Source: Marsupella aquatica
Taxonomy: Eukaryota; Marchantiophyta
Length of the DNA: 64,000 bases
Assembly (NCBI GenBank): GCA_973895155.1
Contig: OZ316899.1
Coordinates: 2,914,001 to 2,978,000, forward strand
Direction of reading: 5' to 3'
The notes below the pieces were generated by a model. It was not told where the DNA came from and ran no database searches. It worked only from the letters and a program-made list of their open reading frames with translations. This document shows, piece by piece, positions 32,250 to 43,849 of this stretch. Made by a program: the position numbers and the translations under genes. Position 1 is the stretch's first letter. Every line of letters starts with the position of its first letter.

Positions 32250-33632
32250 TGTCACGTCGTCAGCCTAGGCCTTAACCCGGGCTCTGGCTTAGACAGGCAC
32301 ATCCTTCGCAAATATGAGGGTCCGAGCAAGGAGGGAAGCACATAATGCACCTAACTCACGTGAACTAGCACTAAGAGCGTCTACTATTATTTATGAACAC
32401 CTCCTAGGTATGGTTTGTGTTCTGCCGCTGGAACATACCTTAGTCAATAGCAAGATCGACCCCGGCTTACAGGCTTACAGGCTTTTAAGCCTTCGTGCTA
32501 TCCGCCTTCGATCCGGATTTGATGATACAGTTACTCAACCCGTGCTCCCAACCACTTACCCGCAAGCTGCACCCCGTGCATGGCTCGGGTAGTGCGTTCG
32601 GCCAAGCGTTGGCACCCATACACGAGATACACACATATGCACACGCACAAGCATACAATCTCGATTTACACGAAGGAAATAATGGGAAAGGATTTTACTA
32701 CATAGGGGACATACACGTACACTTAGTTGACCCAAAAGCTCTCGAATGAACAGGTCCAAGGCCGAGGGTGTACACTATAACAGAGCCCGGCTCCGCACTT
32801 GCCCAGCAAGCTTAGTCCTACCCCCCTCCCCTTGGTACTCTTTCACTCACAGAGGTCGGGACTCCCCACACATACCGCAGATGCCCAACTATGAGACTAA
32901 AAAAAACCCCCTACCTCTATCAAGGGGTGCACTAAATACTATGGGCTGAGGACCGGAGTGGCCTCAAACCCGTAGGTTTGCTAACTAAGATCCTAACTAA
33001 GCTGACTGTCAGGCCAGAAAACGGCTTGTCTTATTAGAAGATCCTAATCTACGCAGACTGGACAGTATGGCAGTGCCGCTTTAACTAGGGCAGGCGCTTG
33101 TCCCTATAGCCCGATTTGGCTACTCCTAATTCTATTTTAATCCTATTCCGTCGCTAATGCCTGGCACGCTTGCCAGAGCCTCCTGAGTGGGAGCAACTAT
33201 CCTGCTGTCTCCTGAGCCTGTCAGTATCCTGCTTGAGTAATTGGACCTGGTCCAACAGAGATTCGTTCTCATGCTTTGCCGCGTCCGTCTCTTTCGCGGC
33301 CTCTTGACATGCCTCCTCCAGTTGCTGGACGTTGCTCGTCAGCTTATCCACCAAATGGGTCTGCTTCGTGGTTTCTCCTTGAAGCCGTGCCACCTCTGTC
33401 TTCAGGGTGTCAATCTCGGCTGCGTCCCGTTGAGACCAAGAGTCAGCTTCCTCCAGATCCTTTTGCCAAATGATGGCTTGTCCTTTCAACCCATCGATCT
33501 TGGTCCGAAGCCATGCTATCTCGGAGTCCTTTCTGAGCCCGGCCTGTTCTACTATGGCTGCCCGGGCTCTGGCCTCGGCAACCTGATCCTTCGTGGCCGT
33601 TACCTGAAGCCGTAGTTGCTAGAGTTCAGTCT
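32250..33632 (-). repeat. 5' LTR of element D, truncated
   Basis: Only the 3' third of the LTR remains: the C-terminal coiled coil of the LTR ORF (33154-33615) and the downstream noncoding part ending GACGTGACA at 32250. The match to the 3' LTR stops at 33632 within AGTTCAGTCT, where unrelated sequence (fragment E) begins. Confidence 0.85.
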
Positions 33633-34016
33633 ACATGAATATACACAAGGGTCACAGCATAACTAACCGAGAGCTTCTTTAACTACTTGATCCCAGCCTT
33701 GTTGGTGCACTAAAAACTTGCTAAGGAAGAAGGCCCTAAACCCCCCGCTGCCCAGGTACTTATCCTGGCAGTGGATCCGCCCAATTCCTTGCAATGTAAG
33801 CCTAATCTAACTTGACTGTAATCTACCTATGTACAGCAAGGCAGGAGCACAAGTGTTGCTCTTACCAGTGGATCCGCAATCCCACTAAGCTAAGTGTCAA
33901 GGCCGCCTCCCGGCCCTGATCCTAATTCTAAACTTGGAGATCTGAGCCTGCCCTGCCCACTCATGCCTCCTTCCTCCACGTCCGCCCTCCTTAAAAGGAG
34001 CGGCCCTCCACCACCA

Positions 34017-36259
34017 TCATGGTAGTGGTGGCTGATCCTCAATGGACGCCCCCAACACTTCCTCCGCAACCACTACCGTAGGTCCGTCCTCTAACAGATT
34101 ACCTGCTCCGGACCAAGTCAACTCTCCATCGGCCTGACTAGGTCCACCCTCGGCTTTGGCCTCAGCATCGGCCACGGCCTCCGATATGGCTACGGCTTCC
34201 CCGACCTGCTCTAGTGGTGGATTCGGTACACCGGCCTCATCATTGAGCATTCCGGCTTTGCCCTTGCCATCCCCGCCTTGTAGGACAGTTGGATCCTCTG
34301 CCGTGACCCTGCCTAAGGTTGGTGCCGGGTTTACCTCCTTGGTCACGATGGCTTGAGAAGCCGTGTTACTCCCTGACCCAAAAGGTTTTTGCTTCTTCTT
34401 CTTCCCTGTTTTGGCAGCTGGTCCCTTCCCCTTGCCACTTACCTTCGGCACCGGTGCAAGTGTCTTGGCTTGTCCTTTGGCCAGTACTACTCTTGACAAC
34501 TTGGTTGCCCCAGTTGGAGTTGGACCTGAGGAAGCCAAGCACTTAAATATTGCGGCCTGTTTCTTTAGCCACTCCGTTTGGTTGTCGGCTCGCCGCTATA
34601 AGCTCTCCATCTTCCGCGTGCTTTCCTCCAACTCCTCCTGCAATTTGTCCAGGTCCTTGCCCGCCTCCTCCAGCTCCTTTTGGGCTTCCTCCAACTCTCT
34701 CTGGGCTTCCTCTAGCTCCTTTTTTAAGGTAGCCCTCTCCTCCTGGGTGGCTCTTAGCTCCTTGTCGAGCTCCGTTACGACCTCAGACTCCATTTTATTC
34801 GTCTTGGCATAAGTCTGGTCGAGCTGGCGTCTTTCTCACGGAGGTCGGCCTTGAAGCTGGCCGTCAGGGATGCAAGCTCCTGTTGTAGCACAACAAGCGC
34901 CTGATAGGATTTCCCTAACTCGGCCTCCTTTTGCTCAAGGGCTCCGCGGATATCCTCGAGCTCCCCCTTCAACGCCCTCTCCCTTCTCTGGGTCTCCACC
35001 ATGGCCCGGTTGTTGGCTATTATGTGGGCCTCCTTTGCATCCGTCAGCTCTCGCTTCCACTTCTCCCTCTCCTTGATCGCATCGGCCAACTCTCCTTGGG
35101 TCCGAGTCAGTTTATCCTTGATAATCTGATTATCAGGCTGTGCGGTATCCAATTGCCCCTGCATGATGTTTAGCTCATGCCGCTTAATCCGCAGCTCATC
35201 TTGGGCTTTTTTGGCCGCCTTCAGGTCTTCTACCTCGGCTTCCCTTGCCCTAAGCCGACGGATGACCTCGTCCTTCTTGCTTCTCTCCAAAGCCATCGCT
35301 TCTTCTAATCGGCGCTTCTCCAACATCTCCCTTTGAAAAAAGGGTCCTTGCTCCAACTCCTCCCCAAAGATGCTGAGCACAAGTTCCCCACACATCTCCC
35401 CGTACTCCATGGCTCTTTCTTTGGCATAGACGGAGTGAGTAGAAGTCATTGGCATCAACCATCGCGGCCTTTGTTCCCAAGCCGCCTTGCGGATTTCTTC
35501 TATCGTGGCTGGAGGGCTGCTTCATTTTTCTACAAGCCGCCTGATGTGCTCTGGCCATTCTCCCCCTGGTAAATCTTTCTCCCTAGCCAAGGCTGCCTTC
35601 TCTTCCTCCCTGAGTCGCTCTTGAAACTCTTGTGCCGTCTGTTTTATGCCGTCAAAGCTCGGGGGAGCGACATCTGGTGGGGGAGACTCGGGGCTGCTCT
35701 GCTGGGTGGGGTCCCCTTGAACTACTCTTGGAAGAGTGGGGATGAACCTACCACAGATCCTCACTCCTGGAACATGATGGTCCAACCCGTAGCCGGAGTC
35801 ATCATTGTCATAGCCTTCTACTACCTCCTCCGTGGCTTGGACTACCGGCTCCCCCCGTTGCTCTCCTGGTTTTGCCGTGAACACGGCCTCACAGATCACG
35901 GGTCCTGGTTCCTCCTCCGGCTTCCAGGTTGATCTCTTCTTCTCCCTGTCGCGACCAGGAGCTTTGGGCTGCTTTTCCTTGGCTTTGGGACTTGAGGCTC
36001 CTACATACATTTGGACTCTCGGCTTGTGTTCCGGCCTCCTTCTCTCCTTGGCCCTGGTAAAGGGGTTTTCCCTGGTAAGTCGGCTTAGGCCAACTTCGGG
36101 AGCAGTATTTTGTACCGGTCCCGTTGCCGTTGCCGTTCTCCTTTCCTTCTCCAGCAATTTTAGCAGATTTTGCATGCCTGGTTGCTGCATCGGCAAGTCT
36201 TCCTTCCTTGGCCTAAACACTTGCTCGATTGTAGGACTGTCGGGCTGGGTTGGTTTCAC
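34017..36259 (-). pseudogene. polar linker and coiled-coil part of the E ORF
   Basis: 36259-35522 is a Pro/Glu/Arg-rich linker. 35458-34775 contains AMALERSKKDEVIRRLRARE and a continuous heptad pattern of over 150 residues; 34793-34596 continues it (ELEEAQRELEEAQKELEE). 34538-34017 is a Gly/Ala/Lys-rich tail. Successive blocks lie in different frames. Highly charged coiled coils of this kind accompany PMD/Transposase_28-type extra ORFs of plant Ty3 elements (family knowledge); the link is inference. Confidence 0.5.
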
Positions 36260-36301
36260 TATTGCCGGCCTCTGTTCTGGAACCTCCTCTGGTGCTCTTG
36301 C

Positions 36302-37478
36302 CTACAGGGGAAGTACCGGGGTGAATATCTGACTTTGGGCATACCGGCACATCAGCGGCATATGATAGCCAAGCCAGGACACGCTTCCCTTGCCGATCAC
36401 CTGCTGTTCCTCCTTCAAGATTTTCTTCAATTGGGTGAGGAGGTATCTGTTGTAGTCTCGGCTGGGGTCTGGCCTCTCCTCCAGGTAAACCTGTGCCTTG
36501 CCGATCTTTGGCCTTGGCAAGTTGCAATGCATGGTTACCCGCAAGAAATCGATCATCTCCCCAATGTGCGGGTTGGTGCAGGTGTTCCGGAAGAAGCCAT
36601 TCTTCGTTGATGGCCCTGGGAACGACCGGAACTCCTTGTCAGGCAAGGTCTTCCTGGTATCAACTTTGGTCTTATTGCCCATCAGCAAGCCAAATGCTTT
36701 GGCAATCACCCAGGGAGTGAGATAGAAATCCTTCCCATACACCCTTGTGGAATTGGACTCGGGCTCCCAGGATCCCACAAATTCTAATAAGTCTGAATCT
36801 GGCACCTCCGGCTTCAGCCATGGTAACTTCACAAAGGCTTCCAAGCCGGATCCGGCCATGAAGCCTTGGTACTTCCAAGTCTGCATAGCCGTAAAGCATG
36901 CATCCTCTTCACGTGCAAAGTGTAATTGCGCGCACTTCCTCGAGGAGGGTCGCCGCCCAGACTTTCCAGGTGTCATCTCTTGTTGGAACGGCATTGATGG
37001 GGTCGACCTCCTCTTCTTTGGCTTCTTCCTGCCTCCTGCTCCCTTGCTCGGCTGGCTTCCTTGGTGCCGCCAACCTTGTTCTCTTCGCAGGGGTGGTCTC
37101 TTCATTGATGTTCCCTTTCCTCTTCATAGCGGCTGCCGTGGATGTTTCTCCTAGCATGGTTGCCTTCGTCCACCCCTCCATGCTACCCTTCAACTCCTAG
37201 TGTATGTTGTTGCAGCGGTTGATGGCTTCCCGTATGCCGACTATTCTGTTCTCACAAAACAAAAGATCGTCGAGTTTGTCGGCAGTAGGCGTCCACAGGA
37301 ATTCAGCCGTTATGAGTTCTCCTCCTAAGAAGGCAGACTTCTGCAGCTCCCACAGTCGAGCGAGCTCCTGCCGTTCTCGAGCGGCTCTCTCCGATTCTTT
37401 GTCCTCGTAGGTCCCAATGTACTCAGTTGCCCATTCTAACAGGCATCCCCAAAAATGAGCAGCTTGATTGACGTTGCT
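36302..37478 (-). pseudogene. globular N-terminal part of the E ORF, plant-mobile-domain-like
   Basis: The frame enters at 37478 with SNVNQAAHFWGCLLEWATEY, stops at TAG 37197-37199, continues KGSMEGWTKATMLGE and a basic stretch, then shifts near 36930 to CAQLHFAREEDACFTAM, GFMAGSGLEAFVKLPWL, LLEFVGSWEPESNSTRVYGK, YLTPWVIAKAFGLLMG and SWLGYHMPLMCRYAQSQ. The 'W-P-x-S...G..F.LTP..IA.AFGL..G' pattern resembles the plant mobile domain / putative gypsy-type transposon proteins. Similarity by memory only. Confidence 0.45.
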
Positions 37479-37943
37479 TGTGACGCCGCCGGTACGGCGG
37501 GTAATGAGTGATTCAGCCTAACGACGCTTAGCACGCGCGTTAGGGGTATCTTAGGCCATAATTATTAGCATAATGATAGTATTTAGGTAGCCATTATGAG
37601 TAGGAAATCATTAGTCAATAATGGGCGTTCGTGTTCGGCCCGGCGGCGAGTTGCCATTCGCACGCTCGGGTTGCAAACGTGTAATGGGCCCCTTCCTTGG
37701 GTCCGTATAACAAACTCAGGGAGGCGGCCATTGACACACGCTGACCCGGACCGGCGGATTGTCCTGTACACTGTAAGCGTGAAAGGCTTGGCCTATAAGC
37801 GACGAGGAGGCGTCGGGCGACCGAGCAGCTCTCAGGGGTATAAAACAGGGGCCGATCCTTGGCAGGGCACCAGTTCTTCAGTTCACACGCCAGCTTCGAC
37901 CCCAGTTCTCTCACTCAGCCTTAGTTGCCGTCTATCTCCTCTG

Positions 37944-40537
37944 AATGTTGCACACAATCCGGTCCAGTTTGGCCATACGATTCTGGACGTAGTTCTTGTC
38001 TATCGGAGGGCACTTGGCCGACTCATTAAAACATGCCAACCCGCGACGATACGAAATTGAACGTGAGTACGAGAGAGCCATCCACCTAGCAAGACGACAC
38101 CACTATCTCCTTAACTTTGATTACCCGTCCTAGAGTGAGCTTTACCGACCCAAAGAAATATCAAGGTACTTCTTCGACGGAGGCAAATACATTGGCTTCT
38201 GGGAGGCATTGCTTCGGCTTCCGGATGAGGTCTTCAATATCCCGGGCACGATCGACTTGCAGGGGCACCACTTCAACCACATCCCCGCTTGAGTCCGGGC
38301 TATCATCAACAGCAAGTTCAACACTACCCGGTTGACAAGGCCGTCTACACTTGCTTCGGAAAACCTCCATCGGCACCTGCAAAACTTCATGGAAACTTTA
38401 CCATCAACAACCAGTGCGGGCCAACCCGTGTCCATACCCGCACCTACATTTCCTTGGCCTCAGCCAAGCCGGTCCCCGCCACCGGTCCCACCACCTCTCC
38501 GAGTACGATCCGTGGTGAATGCGGTGAATATTAGCTCCAAAGACAAGGAGGCTCACCCTCCTCTGAATCAACGGCCGTGGGGTACGACTCAACAAGCGCC
38601 GAACAACCCAACATCACTCCAACAAGCCCAAGGGGATAACATAGTAACTCTAGCGGCCCCAACACCAATACTCACGGCAGTCGCGCTACCACCAGCTGAC
38701 CGAGAGGAAGGAGAGATGTCCCCTTCTTCTAGTCACCCCGGGAATCAGTCTCGGGGTAGGAAGAGGAAGGAACCCGTAGCCGTATCCGGGTCGCCTTTGG
38801 CCACGGTTGCGGTAGCCAAGCTGACCATGCATTGCATGGGGGACAATGTTCACAAGAACATCCTCCACCCCAAGCATGCATGCTATCTGAAGACCCAAGG
38901 GTTTGAGCACCTCGCCTCTCTTCGTTGGAACGAAAGCAGGTACTATGGGCAAGATATGATGGAGTTCATTCAGAATTTTGACGAGGCCCGTCAACAAACC
39001 CGAGTGCATGGGAGATTGATGTGTCTCAATGAGGCACATTTGAATATGATTTTTGGCCTACCTGAGGGGATAAACCGGGTAGAGTCGCAAGCTCCTGGGG
39101 GCAAGGGAGCTAAATACCAGTCTTCTAGCTTCCCAACTGAGGGAGTAGTGGACAACAGATTCTTAATGAGAACGTGCCTCATACCAGAAGTGGCAAAACG
39201 CTTGGAGTTCCAGCGGTATGCCCTCCACATGATGGAACCCAGAGGAAAAATATCGACCGCGCAGGTCATCCAGGTGGAGAACTATCGGCCCAGGAAGTGG
39301 GCATCCTTCTTCGTCAAGAAGTTCCACGAGGAGATGGAGCGGAGAAGAAAGACTTTGTACCTTGGCGGAACGACGTACTTCGCTAGCCACATCAAAATCA
39401 TCATCGAGTGGTACGCAGCCTCCCGCGTATCAACGAGCCCGAGCTGACCCCATCAAAATGGGTGTTCCCAGCCCAGGTGAGGCGACCGCAGCCCGAGGCC
39501 CAAAGTCTAGTAGCTGCAAGCCCTGTTACCCCGGCCCCGCAACCCGTCGCTACCGCCCCGCCAAGCATACCCATAGATGTTATCGCGACCTTAGACGCAA
39601 TCAATCGGGACAATGCAATTGAAGTCGGGCCAGATGAAGCCATACCCAAAGCAGATGCCACGGTAGCCGAGGAGATTTTGCCACCCCCCGCAGTTCTGCA
39701 GGAGAACTGCCCACCTCCAATGGAACCGCCCCTTTGACCGACTTACCTCAAGGGCTGGATGTGTCCACTCCTACTCCCGCACGGGTTGGAGTCTGCCCGT
39801 GCCCGAATCCAGATGGACACAGTCTAGACCATCCGGAACTCTTTGCGTCGGGCACATTTCTGAACGGGTTGTTGGGAGATTTCTCTCAATAGATCTCTCA
39901 GGACACCGGGGAATACATGGCCCAGAGGATGGCCTACTTCTTCAACCAGGAGTTGGTTGCGGCTGTAAGGGCAGGACATGCGCAGGCAGAGACAACGCAA
40001 AGAATAGAGCGATACCGGGTTGAGTCTGCCTACCTAAAGGACGAAGTGGCAACCCTGGAGGCTGAACTCCAACAACTGTGGCCTCAAGTAACGGCCACGG
40101 AGGACCAGGTTGCCAAGGCTAGGGCCCGAGCAGCTTTAGCAGAACAGGTCGGGCTCGGAAAGGACGCCGAGATTGCACGGCTCCGGACCAAGATTGACGG
40201 TTTGAAGGGACAAGCCGTCAGTTGGCAAAAGGATCTGGAGGAAGCTGACTCTAGGTCTCAGCGGGACACATCCGAGATTGACACCCTGAAGACAGAGGTG
40301 GCGCGACTTCAAGGAGAAGCCACGAAACAGGCCCAGTTGGTGGATAAGCTGACGAGCAACACCCAGCAACTGGAGGAGGCATGCCAGGAGGCCGCGGAAG
40401 AGGCGAACGCGGCAAAGCGGGAGAACGAATCTCTGTTGGACCAGGTCCAGCTACTCAAGCAGAACGCCGACAGACTCAGAAGGCAACGGGATAGCCGCTC
40501 CCACTCAGGCGGCTCTGGCAAGCGTGCCAGGCATTAG
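37944..40537 (+). pseudogene. LTR-encoded ORF of element B
   Basis: ATG at 37944 (MLHTIRSSLAIRFWT) with stops at 37989 (TAG), about 38130 and 38290, then a long open stretch 38332-39447, a shift near 39415, and coiled-coil sequence 39917-40537 ending GKRARH. Domain order is as in element C. Divergence from C is high enough to show that the C LTR is not simply B's second LTR, while the D copy reads closer to B. Confidence 0.75.
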
Positions 40538-40540
40538 CGG

Positions 40541-41432
40541 CAGAGTAGGATTAAAATAGAGTTAGGAATAGCTAAATCAGGCTATAGGGACAAGCACCTG
40601 CCCTAGTTAAAGCAGCACTGCCATGCTGTCCAACCTGCGTAGATTAGGATGTTCTAATAAGACAAGCCGTTTTTTGGTCTGACAGCCAGTTTAGTTAGGA
40701 TCTTAGTTAGCGAATCTTTGGGCACGAGACCACTCCGGTCCTCAACTCTTAGTATTTATTACACCCCTTGGTAGAAGGCGAGGGGGGGGTTTAGTCTCAG
40801 TGTTGGACATCCACGGTATGTGCGGGAAGTCCCGACCTCTGGGAGTGAAAGAGTACCAAGGGGAGGGCGTAGGACTAAGCTCGCTTGGCAAGTGCGGAGC
40901 CGGGCTCCGTTGTAGTGTACACCCTCGGCCTTGGACCTGTTCATTCAAGAGCTTTTGGGTCAACTAAGTGTACGCATATGTCTCCTATGTAGTAAAATTG
41001 TTTCCCATTAATTCCTTCGTGTAAATTGAGATTGTATGCTTGTGCGTATGTATATGTGTGAATCTCGTGTATAGGTGCCAATGCTTGGCCGAACGCACTA
41101 CCCAAGTCGTGCACGGGGTGCAGCTTGCGGGTAAGTGGTTGCGAGCCCGGGTTGAGTACCCATATCATCGAATTCGGATCGAAGGCGGACAACACGAAGG
41201 CTTAGAAGCCCGTAAGCCGGGGTCGATCCTGCTATCGACTGAGGTACGTTCCGGCGGCGAAACACAAACCATACCTAGGAGGTGTCCGTATATGACAATA
41301 GGCGCACTTAGTGCTAGTTTACGTCAGTTAGGCGCATTCCGTGCCTCCCTCCCTGCCCAAACCCTCATTTTGATGAAGGATGTGCCTGTCTAAGCCAAAG
41401 AACGGGTTAAGGCCTAGGCTGACGACGTGACA
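40541..41432. other. 3' noncoding part of the B LTR
   Basis: No gene; the small frames repeat in every LTR copy as compositional frames. Contains TTCTAATAAGACA (about 40650), a possible polyadenylation signal shared by B, C and D. Confidence 0.5.
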
Positions 41433-41563
41433 TCTAGCCTTTGTTTTTGGCGCTAGATGGAGGGGGCACTCTACGTGTAGTAGAGGGGAGATATGTGCGG
41501 GTGCACCTAGGCAAAAAACACCAGACCCTAGTGAGTTACTAACCATCGCATTTGTTCGAGTAA

Positions 41564-41759
41564 ATGCCCGTCACTCATTCTCAAGCAGCTTACTTGAGGA
41601 GATTGACCAGCGAACGAGAGAGTGCAACCACAACAAGCTCCAACTCTTCAAGATCGGAGGATTCGCAATCGCCTCGACGAATGAACATACCACCGGGACC
41701 TTTGGGGTCCTGCTCCGGTCCCTGTTGCACCACCGCCAGCACCACCACTGCCACCGGTA
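41564..41759 (+). pseudogene. gag of element B, 5' fragment
   Basis: ATG at 41564, MPVTHSQAAYLRRLTSERES, as in C (60712) and D. The coding sequence is cut after GGTA at 41756-41759, the target duplicated by the methyltransferase element, and resumes at 51558. Confidence 0.8.
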
Positions 41760-42420
41760 TGTCACACCATTCTAGGTAGTGTTAGAGTGTATTGTATTAT
41801 CTAGATCCGTATGTTTGGTATGTGTGCTATATGAGCCGATAAGGTTTTGTTAGGTTTGTGTGAGAGGGTACTTCTCACTTGTGAGGCATTAAAAGGTCAT
41901 CTTTCAATGTTGAGCCTTGGAGAGAGAGGAGCTTGAGTGTGGCTATGGTGGCTATGAGGAGGCTTTACACCGTGCCAGGAAACAGGAAAATGATTTCCTG
42001 TTATGAGCAAAATTTTACTGTTATCAGCAAAAATGAGATATAAAAAATTTCTCATTAAAACTCAAAATTTTCAAAATATTTTTTAAAACGATCATTTTTG
42101 GCTAGCGCCAGGCGCTACTATTACTAGCTTGGGGCGCTAGTAAAAAAATGTCCAAAATTTAAACCAAAAAAAAAAAATTCCCAAAAAAAAAATTCCAAAA
42201 ATTCTCATCCATTTTGCTGTTTACTGTTTACTGTTTCCTGTTTCCTGTTTAGTGTTTCCTGGCACGGTGGTTATACCCGCTATGAGCTCCGCTTGTGTAA
42301 CGTGGATTCCTTGAGTAGTGCAAGGTGCGTTGGCTTGACATACTTGTGTGATCGGATCGGTGCGGGATCGATGGGGTATTGTTGACCGGGATCGTTGTGC
42401 CAATTGTTGAGGAGATTACA
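41760..42420 (+). repeat. 5' partial LTR of the methyltransferase element, interrupted by a MITE
   Basis: Starts TGTCACACCATTC directly at the target duplication and ends GGAGATTACA at 42420. Compared with the 3' copy it lacks the first ~135 bp of the a-b repeat unit and contains a 320-bp insertion at 41959-42278. Confidence 0.8.
41959..42278. mobile_element. 320-bp MITE of the MULE-like family
   Basis: The 8-bp duplication GCTATGAG lies at 41951-41958 and 42279-42286, and the uninterrupted LTR copy at 51275-51290 shows the empty site. The left end (GAGGCTTTACACCGTGCC) equals the right end of the large transposon, and the right end (read inward GGGTATAACCACCGTGCC) equals its left end. It keeps one perfect palindrome (42103-42117) and one variant (42125-42139) in about 280 bp of AT-rich DNA. 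It is a deletion derivative in reverse orientation and codes for nothing. Confidence 0.9.
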
Positions 42421-43804
42421 TTGAAAGATCATATGCAAACTCTGCTGTGCGGACTATGCAAACAGAAGTTCGTATGTGTTGATTGAGTTGGCGACGGTTT
42501 GGGGAAATCGTTGTGTGGATCCGTGGTAGCTCGGATCGTATTGAATAGATCGTTGGCATCTTGGTTGGTTGCTGGTAACGGATCTGAAGTGGGAGATCCG
42601 AGTTCTGAAGTTCTCCTGTTGACGGTTTTTGGACAGAGTTCTCAAGCAGATCGGTGGTGACGTCCGATCATTGTGAAGCCTTTGATAAGCTGATTGGGTG
42701 ATTATTGTGAGCTCTTTGATAAGGATTTGTGCGTGTAGTGGGCTGCTCTGTAGATCTGAATCTGCATATCGTTTGGTCGATGTTTGTTCCATTTTTTGGG
42801 AAGAAAAGAAAAGAGCTTTTGACAATTTTTGGGTTCCTGTTGGTCGACAGCTTTTCATGAAGGAAATCGATAGTTTTCGGGAGCTTTTCGTGAAAGAAAT
42901 AGTCATTTTTGGGGTTAGGTGTGAGGCACGCGAGGTCACCCATCCCGAAAGTGCTCCCAACCGCGAGCGCGAAGTCATCCATCGCAAGCGCAGGCAGGCG
43001 CGAGGTTGAGGTCACCCATCCCGGGGCTATTCCGGGCCGTGAGCGCGAGGGGAGGCATGAGGGCTATTCCGAGTCGCAAGCGCAAGGCGAAACGCGAGGT
43101 CACCCATCCCGGGGCTATTCCCAATCGCAAGCGCTTAACTGGCAAGTTCTCATCCCACCTTGTGTACACACAAGTTTTCACAACTTGTTGTTTAGATTCA
43201 AGCGCCAGGGGGCTTTATACACTTTCCGGTTTGCTTAGAGCCTTGTTTCGGGCCAAATCAGAGGCTCGTTAGAGGTTTTTGATAGTTTTGAGTTCATCTA
43301 AATGCACAGATTGAACCAATTCTGCATGGTTTCTCATCTATAACATTGGGACATCATGAAGCCTATTATGAAGGCCTTTCATTGAACATTATGAATATTT
43401 GTTTGATCAATGTGTGATCACTCTTGGTGTGGAGAGTTAGTGTTTGACTATTCTTGTTGATTGGATCCTCTCCACACTTGTTTCCTGTTTATGCGCCATG
43501 TTGGTTCGGTATGGGCACTTGATTCCATAGGAGTGATCCGGGTTTGCAACCGGACATTCTAGTGTGCTGTGTATTTCTCTCCTGGTGATGTTGGAGTGAT
43601 GCCCAACACACCATGGTGAGTGCTTGTGGTGCTGATAGGGACAGATTGCCCTTAGGGTTAGCATATAGATTAGATTAGGGTTGGTCACCACGGATTCTTC
43701 TGGTGCTGCTGGGTTACCCAATGGATGATGGACCGGTTTCACTCGGAGTGGGGCACAGTTTTGGCCAGCGGCATTGGTAGCAGTCAACAGTGCAGCTTTA
43801 GACA
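42421..43804. other. leader of the methyltransferase element
   Basis: No coding chain. Includes the GC-rich repeats at 42915-43140. The primer-binding site is expected at 42421 onward (TTGAAAGATCATATGC) but does not match a tRNA end that I recognise. Confidence 0.5.
42915..43140. repeat. CpG-rich minisatellite in the leader
   Basis: Blocks of GCGAGGTCACCCATCCCG followed by GGGCTATTCC and CGCAAGCGC recur three to four times with unequal spacing (42925, 43005, 43095). CpG density is higher than in the surrounding leader. Confidence 0.75.
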
Positions 43805-43849
43805 GTGATTCCGACGAGGACTCAGTCACCAGTTCTCCTTGTCATCAGG

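Larger units (their letters stand above)
23064..33632 (-). mobile_element. element D: Ty3/gypsy (Tat/Athila-like) with ORF-bearing LTRs
   Basis: The minus-strand order is 5' LTR remnant (33632-32250), primer-site region, gag (from 32120), pol (to 26975), 3' LTR (26978-23064). The same LTR text, including the C-terminal part of the LTR ORF, is present at both ends. This proves that the extra ORF lies inside the LTR. The 5' LTR is cut at 33632, where fragment E starts. All coding parts are broken. Confidence 0.85.
33633..37478 (-). mobile_element. fragment E: separate transposon segment with a multi-block ORF
   Basis: Interrupts the 5' LTR of D on one side and is itself interrupted by the LTR of B at 37479; the minus-strand coding frame runs straight into that boundary. 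It carries a globular region, a polar linker and a long coiled coil, the same layout as the B/C/D LTR ORF, but with different sequence. No LTR edges, gag or pol are visible, so its class is not proven. Confidence 0.5.
37479..41432 (+). repeat. 5' LTR of element B (3,954 bp)
   Basis: TGTGACG at the start and CGTGACA at 41426-41432 form short inverted ends. It is followed by the primer-site region TTTTTGGCGCTAGATGG (41450). The start also has a CCGCC/GGCGG hairpin. A TATA box is at 37839-37845. The same boundaries hold in element C. Confidence 0.85.

Noticed and set aside
41450-41470. GGCGCTA in the primer-site region as a half-copy of the 15-bp palindrome
   Set aside because: The 7-mer match is fully explained by the TGGCGC-type primer-binding site and lacks the other arm. 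Chance overlap.
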